Shown one piece after another: positions 8,843 through 18,114 of a stretch of DNA of 64,000 nt; position 1 is the stretch's first letter; the number at the start of each line of letters is the position of its first letter. The position numbers were made by a program, and so were the translations under genes. The notes beneath the pieces were generated by a model. That model was not told the DNA's origin. It was given only the letters and a program-made list of their open reading frames with translations, and searched no databases. The DNA is taken from NCBI GenBank assembly GCA_944327625.1, contig CALVHL010000006.1:1-64000 (forward strand), given 5' to 3'. The stretch is from an uncultured Clostridia bacterium (lineage in GTDB: Bacteria; Bacillota; Clostridia; Christensenellales; Borkfalkiaceae).

Positions 8843-9727
8843 ATGGACAGTTTTCAGCTTGAATGTTTCTTAAAGGCGGCAGACCACCTCAACTTCGCGC
8901 GGGCGGCGGAGGAGATGAACATAACGCAACCCGCAATATCCTATCAGATACGCGGGCTTGAAAACGAATTCAGGACAAAGCTTTTCAACCGCTCCCGTCA
9001 CGGTGTCTCTTTGACGCATGACGGCGAAGTGTTGTTGCAGGAGGCAAGTGTGCTGATGATACACCTGAAAAACCTGCGAAATAAGCTGAGCTGCTCCTCC
9101 GCGCAGGAGATGATGCCCTTCGCGATTGCCTGCACCAGCGAAATACTTATGCGGCTGCTCCCCGACTCTCTCTATGCCCTCGCCTCGGCAGAGCCCAAGG
9201 TTCACCCCATCTTAAAGCAGGTAACAACCCCGCAGATAGTAAGCGCGATGAACGAAAACAAGGCGGACGTCGTGCTGGGGCTCAAAGACAAACTGCCAAA
9301 AGGCGACATTGTCTTTACCGAACTTTTAAAAACGCCGCTTGTCTGCGTCTGCGACGGTACTCATCCGCTGAGCGAGTGCGACTTTACCGAGCTTCCGCGC
9401 CTTGCGGACTATACGCTCATACTCTATCGCCCTACCTTCTGCGATTCCGGAATGGCAGCGCTGCAATTTGAAATATCGCGCGAAAGGGCGGCAAACGAGA
9501 TATTCTACTGCGACGACATAACCGGCGCTGTTACGCTGACGCTTTCGGGCTTCGGGGTGACGGTCATTCCCGAAATATTTGTGCCCGACGGCATCACGGG
9601 GCTGAAAATAATACCCGTTCGCGGGCTTTACGATCTGTCTTTCGGGGTGTACCACAGAAAGAGCTGTCCGCCCCTGCACCGACAGTTCATCTCCATTCTT
9701 AAAGAAAAATTCGGCAAAAAGGCATGA
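8843..9727 (+). CDS. LysR-family transcriptional regulator
   Basis: 294 residues, standard LysR length. The N-terminal winged helix reads 'FLKAADHLNFARAAEEMNITQPAISYQIRGLE', followed by a periplasmic-binding-protein-like effector domain (about 90-290). The SD is AAAGGTGAC before the ATG. Divergent placement with overlapping promoters makes it the likely regulator of the ABC exporter, probably also repressing itself as LysR proteins often do. The effector is unknown. Confidence 0.92.
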   Translation: MDSFQLECFLKAADHLNFARAAEEMNITQPAISYQIRGLENEFRTKLFNRSRHGVSLTHDGEVLLQEASVLMIHLKNLRNKLSCSSAQEMMPFAIACTSEILMRLLPDSLYALASAEPKVHPILKQVTTPQIVSAMNENKADVVLGLKDKLPKGDIVFTELLKTPLVCVCDGTHPLSECDFTELPRLADYTLILYRPTFCDSGMAALQFEISRERAANEIFYCDDITGAVTLTLSGFGVTVIPEIFVPDGITGLKIIPVRGLYDLSFGVYHRKSCPPLHRQFISILKEKFGKKA

Positions 9728-9730
9728 TAA

Positions 9731-9765
9731 AAGGGGGCGCCCGAAACGGGCGCCCCCCTCGTCTT
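9731..9765. terminator. Bidirectional terminator between LysR and lipoprotein genes
   Basis: GGGGGCGCCCG / CGGGCGCCCCC hairpin at 9733-9758 in a convergent gap, with a T-rich tract better placed for the minus strand. Confidence 0.75.
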
Positions 9766-9793
9766 TACCGACAAAACTTCGGTTCAACATAAA

Positions 9794-12691
9794 TTAAGTT
9801 GTGCCGCTATTGTCGATTTTGAATTCGGCGGAATAGTATGCCGAACCGTCCTGCTGCACGCAGACAACCTTATGCCCTTCAAATTCGCCCGTGTCCTTGT
9901 CGTAGACGAAATAACAGCTGTAATCGTTTTCGTCCCACACGGAGCAGACGAGCAGGTTGACATTCTGTTCGTCCGTCCTCACATAATAGGACACCTGATT
10001 GCCTGTTACTGTCGACTTGGGCAAATCAATTTCAAGCGAGTCGAGTATGAGCAATGTTACCTGATTGTTGTAAATACAGTCGAGCTGTGCGCCCGCGGAA
10101 TCGGTTATGGTGTACGCGCTGTCAATGCCCGCGGTGTCTATCCTGCCCTCGATTTTATACGTTTCGGAGACGCCGTCCTTTTCGAAAACGAGCGTCGCGG
10201 AGGTATTGAACGCGCTCAAAGTTGCGTCCTCGTAGGCGTTCTCTACCGTGCCGCGCAGAACGAGTTCCTCTCCGTCAGCGTCATAGTACACGAGTACCAG
10301 TTCGCCCGAATAGTCCAGCGCAACCTCGTAAATTTCGTGTTCGAGCCAGTTGTCGGAATAGATATAATAGGGTTCGTCGCCTGTCGCCTGATCGGGCCGA
10401 ACGCTCTCGTACCCGCCGCCCGCGACGGACAAAATTCCGCTAACTTCTATATCAATCCAGAATTTATAGCTTAAACTTGCGACATAGCTTACGACGGGCA
10501 CGAAATCTATGCGGAAATCGTAAGAGAAATTTCCCTCGTGCGAGTAAGTAAGCCCTTCCTCGCCGTCGAGCGGATATTCTTCGTAAACATCGCCGTTTTT
10601 CAGATACAGCCGCCAGCTGCCTATCGTCTCGCCGGCAGTATTTTTGAGATCGAGACTTTCGAGGTCGAGATATTCGCACATCCTGAACTGATCGCCGACG
10701 AGTACGCTCGTTTCAAGATTCTGCCCTTTGAGCACGATTTCGCCGTTCTGCGCCGTGGCGTAATCGTCATCGTACAGCGGGTATTTTAAGACGTTGAGCG
10801 TAAGCTGGCTTTCGGGACGTTCGCCCGCGCCGGTGTCGAGGTCGGCGAAATCTTCGTCCGTCGAAGTCGCCGTGAATACGAGCTGAGTAAAACCCGAATC
10901 GGGCATCTCGTCGCCCGCCTCCATAGTCACCGTAATAACTCCCTTGCCGTCGACGACAGACCATACGTAGGTTATGTCGCCCACCAACAGCGGGTTATTG
11001 GGGTATTCGGTCTGACCGACGGCAAGATTTTCAAGCTTGTCGAGGTCGGTGACGTAGATGAGATCGCCGTCAAGCGTCTCCTGATACCATATACAGAATT
11101 TCTCTGTAATTTTTCCGTCGACGTCGAAGAAATACCAGTCGTCCTCGGGGTATTGCAGGCGCTCCGCACGGTAGACTATCTTTTCGATAGTCAGGTGCAT
11201 TTCGCCCCTGTTCTGCGCGTCGAGCGACAGATAATCGTTTTCGATAAACTCTATCTGGGAGGCGTCGAGCGTCGGTTTGAGGGTGTATTCTATCGTATAT
11301 TCGCCCGCCAGAAGTTCGGCATCGTCGGCGAAATATACATAGTAGTAATCGGTGAACGCATCGCCCGAATACGAGCGGAACTGCGCGCTCTCGACGACTT
11401 CGCCGCCGTACAGCACCCTTATGTCGAATATATCGTCAAAGCTTATGCCCGACTCTGACAGCCTCAACCCGAATTCTATGCCGTGATAATCTTCGTCCGC
11501 GATGTACTGTTTGTATTGGGGAACGGAATAGCACGTCCTGTCGGCGTACGTTATGGCGAATACCGAAATATCCGCTATCTCGCAGTCGTAGCTCAACGTA
11601 AGGGAATTATAGTTTTCGCTGTACGCAGGCTGATATATTGCGCCTATCTTATCCTTACCGAAGGCGACGCGCTCGGCGTCGTACCCCGTAAATGTCATGC
11701 CGAGTTCGGCGAAGGTCGTCTCCATTTCACCGTCGACGATTATCTTTAAGGCGGAGAGGTCGTAATAGTCGTCGTTCCAATAGCTGTTTGCGACGGGATA
11801 GACCTTGATGCCCGCGTTCACGTCGTCGGCGTCTTCATAGCTGAATTTTGCCGCGCCCCAGACAGTCGCCGCATCCGCCGCCGAAAGGGTGAGTTCGGAC
11901 TTTTGCACGGTCACGGGCACGACCTCGGTTATGAGCTGCTGACTATAATTGTCGTCCTCGAATTGCAGCGAGAAACGGTACTCGCCCGCGGGTATGGTCA
12001 TGCCTGCGCCGTAGGTGAAGAAGCTGTCGTTCATCGCGCCCTGCACTTCTTCGGTATTGGGCAGACGGGTGTCGCCGAGGGCGTTATCTGCGTCATATTC
12101 CGCCTTCAATTGCTTCCAGTCGTCTGCGGAAATATATCTTAAAGCGCAGTTCTCCACCTCTGTCTGAGCGCCGCCGTCATAGACCTTGACGCCTTCGAGC
12201 AGGTCCTCGGCAATGCTCGCGTAAGCCCATTCGTCCTCCGCAAGCGTGAATGTATATGCCGAGCCGTATTCCGCCCTGTCGATACTGATCGAGAGATTTG
12301 TCGAGAAATCGCCGTATTTTATCTCTATGTAATAGTTTCCCGCGACGTATTCGGAGGGCAGCCCGTCATGCTTGCCCGCTCCGTCGTCGCCCGTCAGCGG
12401 GCTGAACGTATAACTCATTGCAAGTTCGCCGCCCGCGAAGTCTGAAACTGCGCGGGTTGTGCTGCTGCCGTCGGTATAGGTCAGCGCAACAGAGCCCTTG
12501 CTCACGTCGACCACCTCTAAGTCGTCGGCATATACATAGCTGTAAACCGTGTTCTGCGTTCCGTCCGAAGCGATGAAAGTAATACTGCTAAGTTCGGGCT
12601 TCGGGCTCTCCTTGTTACAGGCGCCGAGCGCGACACCGCACACGGCACACGCCGCAAGAGACAGAATTGTCACTAAAAATTTCTTTTTCAT
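9794..12691 (-). CDS. Large secreted lipoprotein, unknown function
   Basis: 965 residues. The signal peptide starts MKKKFLVTILSLAACAVC and ends in a lipobox 'LGAC', so the mature protein should be lipid-anchored at Cys ~25. The start at 12691 is preferred over an upstream in-frame TTG because GGAGAG is correctly spaced before this ATG. The rest is acidic and rich in Asp, Tyr, Thr and Ser, with many short beta-strand patterns ('ITVTM', 'LTLNVLKYP', 'YKIEGRIDTAG') typical of tandem Ig-like or bacterial surface domains. I see no enzyme motif. It is monocistronic, with its own promoter and a hairpin-bearing leader. Confidence 0.8.
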   Translation of the reverse strand: MKKKFLVTILSLAACAVCGVALGACNKESPKPELSSITFIASDGTQNTVYSYVYADDLEVVDVSKGSVALTYTDGSSTTRAVSDFAGGELAMSYTFSPLTGDDGAGKHDGLPSEYVAGNYYIEIKYGDFSTNLSISIDRAEYGSAYTFTLAEDEWAYASIAEDLLEGVKVYDGGAQTEVENCALRYISADDWKQLKAEYDADNALGDTRLPNTEEVQGAMNDSFFTYGAGMTIPAGEYRFSLQFEDDNYSQQLITEVVPVTVQKSELTLSAADAATVWGAAKFSYEDADDVNAGIKVYPVANSYWNDDYYDLSALKIIVDGEMETTFAELGMTFTGYDAERVAFGKDKIGAIYQPAYSENYNSLTLSYDCEIADISVFAITYADRTCYSVPQYKQYIADEDYHGIEFGLRLSESGISFDDIFDIRVLYGGEVVESAQFRSYSGDAFTDYYYVYFADDAELLAGEYTIEYTLKPTLDASQIEFIENDYLSLDAQNRGEMHLTIEKIVYRAERLQYPEDDWYFFDVDGKITEKFCIWYQETLDGDLIYVTDLDKLENLAVGQTEYPNNPLLVGDITYVWSVVDGKGVITVTMEAGDEMPDSGFTQLVFTATSTDEDFADLDTGAGERPESQLTLNVLKYPLYDDDYATAQNGEIVLKGQNLETSVLVGDQFRMCEYLDLESLDLKNTAGETIGSWRLYLKNGDVYEEYPLDGEEGLTYSHEGNFSYDFRIDFVPVVSYVASLSYKFWIDIEVSGILSVAGGGYESVRPDQATGDEPYYIYSDNWLEHEIYEVALDYSGELVLVYYDADGEELVLRGTVENAYEDATLSAFNTSATLVFEKDGVSETYKIEGRIDTAGIDSAYTITDSAGAQLDCIYNNQVTLLILDSLEIDLPKSTVTGNQVSYYVRTDEQNVNLLVCSVWDENDYSCYFVYDKDTGEFEGHKVVCVQQDGSAYYSAEFKIDNSGTT

Positions 12692-12736
12692 GAATGCTCT
12701 CCTCAACAGATTTATTGTCTTTTTTATTATATTCCT

Positions 12737-12824
12737 GCCGCAACTGACGGCGTTGCGGCTTCGATGCCGAAATTCCTCCCGCTTACTTTCGCTTTCATTA
12801 TACCATAAATAGTGAATAATGCAA
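12737..12824 (-). promoter_or_regulatory. Promoter and leader hairpin of the large lipoprotein gene
   Basis: Minus strand TTGCAT (12824-12819), 16 bp, extended -10 TGGTATAAT (TATAAT 12802-12797). The ~100-nt leader holds a hairpin with 8-bp arms GCCGCAAC / GTTGCGGC (12737-12759). Bases 12825-12975 beyond it show nothing I can interpret. Confidence 0.6.
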
Positions 12825-12975
12825 TACCCGCCCCGATAATTGTCATTTTTACGCCGTCTGTTCGACTTTTGCGCAGTTAAATAATCGCGCCCGTCGGCGG
12901 GTTAAAATGCCCGTTACGGACGGGGCAATGCCGTTTCAGGCTTTCGGTCGCACTTAATTAAAATGCCTTTAACCC

Positions 12976-13004
12976 TTTACTTTACGTCGATTTTAGGGTA
13001 TAAT
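12976..13004 (+). promoter_or_regulatory. Promoter of the polytopic membrane protein gene
   Basis: TTTACT 12976-12981, 17 bp, TATAAT 12999-13004. Predicted leader ~46 nt. The same TTTACT-17-TATAAT arrangement occurs before rdgB and, on the minus strand, the ABC exporter. Confidence 0.7.
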
Positions 13005-13056
13005 ACGGGCAAATATTACTCTTTATGCCGCCCCGCGCGGTGACAGGAGAAACTTT

Positions 13057-14751
13057 ATGTTTGAAAAATTATTTACCAAATACGCAAGGGCAGTGAGCGA
13101 CGAGGGCGAACGCAGACGGCTATATAATAAATATGTAGCTAAGAACATCTCGGAGATCGTATTCGTCGTACTGTTAGCCGCGCTGTTTGTCGCGCTGTAT
13201 TACCTGGGCAAACAGCCCGAAAACATCGTCGCGCTTGCGGGCGTCTGCGCGCTCGCCGTGCTCTGGGTGGGCGCGGGCATTACCGCACTCTGCCTTATGA
13301 TAATTTTCAGGGCGGAATTCCGCGACATACTCAACCGCCCCGTCTGCGACGGCGAAATGCCCGAAGTCGCCTCTTACAGACAGAAAATAGTGCGCGACGG
13401 AAAAGCGACGGGCAAAAAAATGCTGTGGGCGTGGATTGTATTCGGCGTGTGCATGGCAGGCTTCGTCGCGTTCTGCTCTGCCGAGTACGCCGTCAACCCC
13501 GACGGAGAGCAGATGGGCATTCTGGGCACTGTCGGCACGATTTTCCTCATCGTCGGCTTGCTTACGCTTTTATTCGCCATACTTTTCAACACGCTTTCCA
13601 AACAGCAGGCTGGCAAACTGATAGAACAGCAGACCGCGCCCGAAGCCGAAGCTATCGACAAGGCGCAGGGCAGAAAGCCGACCTACTCACCGCAGGCGGA
13701 CACCAACGCGGAAATCAACATGCGGTATACATATCTGTTTCCGAATGAAAATCTGCGAGAAAGAGCCGACGACATACGCAGAAAGCGCACTAAATTTCTG
13801 ACGGTCTGCATAATAATTCTGACAGTAATCAGCTTTGCCGCCGTCATCTCCCTGCTATTATTCAAGCTGTCGGGATATGCAATGCCCGCCATACTCACCC
13901 TGCTTTTAGGCGGCGTCATCGTTCTGTCATATTCTACGGGCGGCAAGCTTAAAAGCATTGAAAAACAGCAGAAAGCAGAATTTGAAAGCAAGCCCGAATA
14001 CGCAAAACACCTCGAATGGTATAATTTGAATTACAATTTCACAAGACTGAACAGCAGAATTTACATTACATTTATTGCTCTTTCCATTGTGATCGGCTGG
14101 GTACTCGGCATACTGTTCCCCCGCGACGGGTGGTCGCTGCTGTCGTTAGTTCCCATTATGGCGTACGCCTTTGTCAACAATAAGATGATAAAGGAACAGC
14201 GGCAGAAATCTCTTAGGCTTGAAAACGAAATAGACAGGCAGAATTCCTTGCGATACAACAAGTTCCGCGTCGATACCCTTGCAGACGAAAGAAGCCTTGA
14301 AGTATATCAGTCGATTTACGTAAAACTTGAAAAAGACGAGATTGTCTGCCCCGACGGCGGAGGAGATTATTCGCTTTTTCTGGGCGACGGATACATTTCG
14401 CTCGATGTCGATACCGAAAGCCGACGGGCGGGCTGTCTTTCGGGAATGTTCAACCTTAATTCGGCAATTCTGAAAAGGCTGAGCCGCCCCGAAAACTATT
14501 CGGCGGGAATACTGTGCTATATCACGGAAGAACCCCTCGAACGCGGTTCGGGCTGTCGGATATACTTCCCCAAGAGCTCGGTATATGACGCCGACAACGA
14601 CGTATTGCTTTTGGGCGAGGAGAACGGCGACGCACAGTGGCATAAAATATTTTACAATGTGTATGTTCAGCTGTCCGACGAGGGCGCGCTGACCTCCGTC
14701 CTCTGCACCGACATCTGCGGCAAAACCGCCGACAAAGTTCAGTCGGCTTGA
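13057..14751 (+). CDS. Polytopic membrane protein with soluble C-terminal domain
   Basis: 564 residues. About eight hydrophobic segments (near 31-50, 58-84, 122-144, 155-176, 248-270, 273-293, 336-353, 356-372) are arranged as pairs separated by charged loops. A ~190-residue cytosolic domain follows, with cysteines at scattered positions. The SD is AGGAGA. I do not recognise a family. The pairwise helices and large soluble tail could suit a sensor or a transporter accessory protein, but no motif decides. It stands alone. Confidence 0.75.
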   Translation: MFEKLFTKYARAVSDEGERRRLYNKYVAKNISEIVFVVLLAALFVALYYLGKQPENIVALAGVCALAVLWVGAGITALCLMIIFRAEFRDILNRPVCDGEMPEVASYRQKIVRDGKATGKKMLWAWIVFGVCMAGFVAFCSAEYAVNPDGEQMGILGTVGTIFLIVGLLTLLFAILFNTLSKQQAGKLIEQQTAPEAEAIDKAQGRKPTYSPQADTNAEINMRYTYLFPNENLRERADDIRRKRTKFLTVCIIILTVISFAAVISLLLFKLSGYAMPAILTLLLGGVIVLSYSTGGKLKSIEKQQKAEFESKPEYAKHLEWYNLNYNFTRLNSRIYITFIALSIVIGWVLGILFPRDGWSLLSLVPIMAYAFVNNKMIKEQRQKSLRLENEIDRQNSLRYNKFRVDTLADERSLEVYQSIYVKLEKDEIVCPDGGGDYSLFLGDGYISLDVDTESRRAGCLSGMFNLNSAILKRLSRPENYSAGILCYITEEPLERGSGCRIYFPKSSVYDADNDVLLLGEENGDAQWHKIFYNVYVQLSDEGALTSVLCTDICGKTADKVQSA

Positions 14752-14852
14752 ATTCAGAAAGCCGCAAATTTCGCGGAGAGGCGCAATTATAATCGAGCGG
14801 CTCTGCAATGAGATAATAAAAGTTTCAAATGAATTCGTGGTAATATTCAGAT

Positions 14853-15054
14853 ATGATATTATTCAAAGAAAGACTTAAAGAGTTGAGAATTGAAAGGAAA
14901 CTTTCGCAGGCGCAGCTTGCAAAGGAGCTGAACGTCAGTCAGCGAAGCATAAGCAGTTGGGAGACGGGTTTCAGAGAGCCCGATTTTGCAACGTTGGAAC
15001 GCATTCATATTCTTTGATGTAACCACGGACTATCTGCTCGGATTGGGGGACTGA
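14853..15054 (+). pseudogene. Frameshifted XRE-family helix-turn-helix regulator
   Basis: The ATG at 14853 opens 54 codons encoding a Cro/C1-type HTH: 'FKERLKELRIERKLSQAQLAKELNVSQ' style helices, then 'SISSWETGFREPDFATLERI'. The frame stops at 15015-15017. Shifting by one base at about 15012 restores the family's usual ending (FDVTTDYLLGLGD, stop at 15052-15054). The gene is therefore broken by a single-base indel, or the base call is wrong. It is more AT-rich than its neighbours and lies 20 bp before a P-loop kinase gene. Confidence 0.75.
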
Positions 15055-15073
15055 TCAGCTAAAAAATGTCATT

Positions 15074-15568
15074 ATGAAAAAGTTATTTATAATCGGCGGT
15101 CCTATGGGCGTGGGGAAAACAGCCGTCTGCCAGAATTTGAAAAACAAGTTGTATAACTGCGTTTTCCTTGACGGGGATTGGTGTTGGGATGCTCATCCGT
15201 TTCAGGTAACAGAAGAAACGAAAAAGATGGTAATAGATAATATCTGTTACTTGCTCAATCAGTTTATTCATTGCTCCGCCTATGAAAATATAGTGTTTTG
15301 TTGGGTTATGCACGAGCAGTCGATAATCGATACCATACTTGCCCGTTTAGATACGGCTGATTGCAAGGTCAATACAATATCCCTGATTTGCTCTCCCGAT
15401 ACTCTTGTATCTCGCTTGAAAAAAGACATTGCTATGGGTATTCGTTCCAAAGACGTTATTGAACGAAGCCTTAACAGATTGTCCTTTTTTAATGAGCTTA
15501 ATACGGTTAAAATTCAGACCGATAAACGGAGCATAGACCAAATTGCGGATATGATTATATCCCTTTAA
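15074..15568 (+). CDS. P-loop kinase-like protein (AT-rich, possibly acquired)
   Basis: 164 residues. The N-terminal Walker A is 'IIGGPMGVGKTAV' at residues 6-18, and 'CVFLDGDW' at ~33 resembles the acceptor site of small-molecule kinases of the AAA_33/zeta/chloramphenicol-phosphotransferase group. The C-terminal half has an Arg-rich lid region ('DIAMGIRSKDVIERSLNR'). The substrate is unknown. Codon use (many AAT, GTT, TTG) differs from the GC-rich surroundings, suggesting transfer together with the broken regulator upstream. No SD is evident before the ATG. Confidence 0.75.
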   Translation: MKKLFIIGGPMGVGKTAVCQNLKNKLYNCVFLDGDWCWDAHPFQVTEETKKMVIDNICYLLNQFIHCSAYENIVFCWVMHEQSIIDTILARLDTADCKVNTISLICSPDTLVSRLKKDIAMGIRSKDVIERSLNRLSFFNELNTVKIQTDKRSIDQIADMIISL

Positions 15569-15775
15569 CCCGATAAAACGACAAATATTACAAACAGATA
15601 TTGCCATTGACAAAAATGCCTTGAAATGATAATCTGCAACTGTTGCGTTAAAAAAGCGCTTGCGGGGGCTGTCCGCCTCCGTTCGCGCTTTTATTCACGG
15701 GAATACTTCGCTTCGCTCCGTGCGACCGACCTGCGGTCGGGCGGGCGAACCTACTGAACCGTTACCGAGAGGGGC

Positions 15776-15815
15776 ACAAAAAAAGAGAGCACATTTTTAT
15801 GTGCTCTCTTTTTTT
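15776..15815 (-). terminator. Terminator of the tRNA cluster
   Basis: Arms AGAGAGCACAT / ATGTGCTCTCT (15784-15809) with A-tract and T-tract on either side, giving a U-run in the minus direction directly after tRNA-Glu. It can also work on the + strand. Confidence 0.85.
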
Positions 15816-15889
15816 GGTGACCCCTACGGGAATCGAACCCATGATACCACCGTGAAAGGGTGATGTCTTAACCGCTTGACCAAGGGGCC
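15815..15889 (-). tRNA. tRNA-Glu (UUC)
   Basis: 75 nt including an encoded CCA. Acceptor arms GGCCCCT / AGGGGTC, anticodon stem CACC/GGTG around loop CTTTCAC (anticodon TTC), T-arm ATGGG-TTCGATT-CCCGT. Last of three tRNAs read from the minus strand. Confidence 0.95.
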
Positions 15890-15927
15890 TTATTGTGACG
15901 TCGCGTTTTGCGACGTCTATGTTATTA

Positions 15928-16005
15928 TGGTAGCGACGGGTGGATTCGAACCGCCGACCTGCCGGGTATGAACCGGCCGCTATAGACCAACTAAGCTACG
16001 TCGCC
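15928..16005 (-). tRNA. tRNA-Met (CAU), elongator type
   Basis: 78 nt with encoded CCA. Anticodon stem GCCGG/CCGGC around loop TTCATAC (anticodon CAT). The acceptor starts with a G, and the anticodon stem lacks the three G-C pairs of an initiator. The T-stem GGCGG/CCACC has a central C-A mismatch. A CAT anticodon could also be tRNA-Ile2 after lysidine modification, so the identity needs a scoring model. Confidence 0.85.
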
Positions 16006-16030
16006 ATAAGCTTTCGCCAAAGCGGCGGTT

Positions 16031-16108
<78 letters not shown>

Positions 16109-16208
16109 ATAAGCTGTACCGCTTTCGCTAAGCTTTATCATTCTATTAGATAATAGGTTTTTTGTCAACCGTTTTTACAGCTTTTTTCAAACTTTTTTAA
16201 TTTTTTTG

Positions 16209-17924
16209 TCACGCTTCCTCGGCCTTGACGTAGCTCTTTATCGAATTGGCGATGTTGTACATGTGGTCGCCTATTCTCTCCATATTGACGGCAAGTTGCA
16301 GGAATATCGAGCCCGATTCCGGCGAGCATCTGCCCTCGTTCGTGCGGCGGATATGCGACTGTTGCATCTTTCTGCATATCGCGTCGGTCTGATTTTCGGC
16401 GTTTTCGATATTCTGCGTATAGCTGAGGTTATGGCCCGCGAAAGCCAGTTCTACATACTTATACAGTTCTGTAAGGCTTGCGTCCATTTCCTTTATTTCG
16501 TCTATCGCGTGTTCGGAGAACTTGGCGTTGGTGTCGATGAGCGTCTGTGCGTATTCGGTAATGTTTTCGGCATAGTCGCCTATCCTCTCCATGTCCGAAG
16601 TGACGTGATAGAAAGAGGAGACCTTCTTTTCGTCCGTTTCGGAAATCTCCTGCGAGGACAGCCTGATTAGGAACTGAGTTATGTATCTGTTGAGCGCGTC
16701 TATCTCCTTTTCCGTGGCGTCAAACTCACTCTTTTCGTCCATAGAACCCGAAAGCAGCATATTGAGCGAACGCTTGTAGTTGTTGAACGCAAGCTGTCCC
16801 ATTCTGACTATTTCCTGTCTCGCCTGTCCTACGGCTATCGCAGGCGTCTTTAAGATACGCTCGTCGAGTATCTGGTTAGAACTTGCAGGCTGAGCCTTTG
16901 CCTTGTCGGGCACTATTATGCAGGCAAGCCTGACGAGATAGTCGAGGAACCAGACAAGAATTATGGTAGTTACTACGTTGAAAAACAGGTGGAATATTGC
17001 TATCTGCCATTCGGTATTGGGAATGAAGCTTTCGATAAACGCCGCAATGGGTTTACCGAAGAACGCGACGGGGAAGATAAAGACTATACATCCGAATATA
17101 TTGAATAACAGGTGAACGCAAGCCGTGCGCTTTGCGTTGGTGGTCGTGCCTATCGAAGAGATGACCGCCGTAACGCAGGTGCCGACGTTTGTGCCGAGAA
17201 CGACGCACATCGACATCTGCAAATTCATCAGTCCCGCACTTGCGAGCGAGATGACGATTGCCGTTATCGCCGACGAGGACTGCATTATGCCCGTCAGGAC
17301 GAGACCTATGAGAAAGAGCACGGGCACTTCCCAAGTAAGGTTGCCGTTGGCATTGTTGCCGAGGCTGGTAAAGAGCGCCCTTATCGCGTCGCCCACTTCG
17401 CTGCCTTCCTCGGTGAGCGCCTTGACCGAATCCGACATTACGTTGAGGCCGATGAATATCATGCCAAGCCCCGCAAGTATGCTGCCTATACGCTTATTGC
17501 GGTCGGTCTTGCATATCATCATCATGAGCAAGCCGATGAACGCGACGAGCGCGAACACGGCAGCCACTTTGAGCTCTGCCCCGCCCGTCGAAAGCGCGGT
17601 GATGAACGCCGAAATGGTAGTGCCTATATTTGCACCCATGATTACGGACGCAGCCTGCGAAAGCGTCATCAGTCCGACGTTGACGAAACCGACAAGCATG
17701 ACGGTGGTCGCCGACGACGACTGAATGAGCGCGGTTATCGCGGCGCCCGTGCCGATGCCCGCGAAGCGGTTAGCCGTCGCCTTGCTCATTAGGGTACGGA
17801 TATTCTTGCCCGCCGCCTTTTCGAGGTTGGCGCCCATCATTTCCATGCCTATCATGAATATGGCTATGCCGCCGAACACGAAGCACAGACTGTTTATCAG
17901 AGTCATTACTCCCTCTATACTCAT
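16209..17924 (-). CDS. Na+/phosphate symporter with C-terminal PhoU-like domain
   Basis: 571 residues. The N-terminal half contains the two inverted repeats of the Na/Pi cotransporter II family with QSSSA motifs: 'TALIQSSSATTVMLVGFVNVGLM' near residue 65 and 'GIMQSSSAITAIVISLA' near 215. The last ~220 residues form a helical PhoU-like domain ('VSSFYHVTSDMERIGDYAENI', 'VNMERIGDHMYNIANSI'). It imports phosphate with sodium, the PhoU part probably sensing phosphate status. The SD is AAGGGAG. It is divergent from trmL, with a palindrome over its -35 box. Confidence 0.9.
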   Translation of the reverse strand: MSIEGVMTLINSLCFVFGGIAIFMIGMEMMGANLEKAAGKNIRTLMSKATANRFAGIGTGAAITALIQSSSATTVMLVGFVNVGLMTLSQAASVIMGANIGTTISAFITALSTGGAELKVAAVFALVAFIGLLMMMICKTDRNKRIGSILAGLGMIFIGLNVMSDSVKALTEEGSEVGDAIRALFTSLGNNANGNLTWEVPVLFLIGLVLTGIMQSSSAITAIVISLASAGLMNLQMSMCVVLGTNVGTCVTAVISSIGTTTNAKRTACVHLLFNIFGCIVFIFPVAFFGKPIAAFIESFIPNTEWQIAIFHLFFNVVTTIILVWFLDYLVRLACIIVPDKAKAQPASSNQILDERILKTPAIAVGQARQEIVRMGQLAFNNYKRSLNMLLSGSMDEKSEFDATEKEIDALNRYITQFLIRLSSQEISETDEKKVSSFYHVTSDMERIGDYAENITEYAQTLIDTNAKFSEHAIDEIKEMDASLTELYKYVELAFAGHNLSYTQNIENAENQTDAICRKMQQSHIRRTNEGRCSPESGSIFLQLAVNMERIGDHMYNIANSIKSYVKAEEA

Positions 17925-18000
17925 AAGTTCTCCCTTAAGAAATATTTTTGCCTGCGTACTGAGTAAAATTTTACGGTTCTGAAAATGTGCCTACGTTTTT

Positions 18001-18039
18001 ATTATAACTTTACGGGGCATATTTTGTCAATCGATTGAC
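18001..18039 (-). promoter_or_regulatory. Promoter of the Na/Pi symporter with palindromic operator
   Basis: Minus strand TTGACA (18030-18025), 18 bp, TATAAT (18006-18001). A perfect 14-bp palindrome GTCAATCGATTGAC (18026-18039) covers the -35 box, a likely repressor site. Confidence 0.6.
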
Positions 18040-18062
18040 GCAGATTGCACCCGCCATTTATG

Positions 18063-18091
18063 TTGACAAGTGCGGCGCGCGGGTATACAAT
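18063..18091 (+). promoter_or_regulatory. Promoter of trmL
   Basis: TTGACA 18063-18068, 17 bp, TACAAT 18086-18091. Predicted leader ~17 nt with GGAG before the ATG. Confidence 0.7.
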
Positions 18092-18114
18092 TTTAAAAAA
18101 ACGGAGCACGCCTA

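Noticed and set aside
15640-15775. Non-coding RNA before the tRNA terminator
   Set aside because: Several GC-rich inverted repeats exist, for example CCGACC-TGC-GGTCGG near 15728, and a TTGACA near 15608, but promoter spacing is poor and no known RNA fold is recognised.
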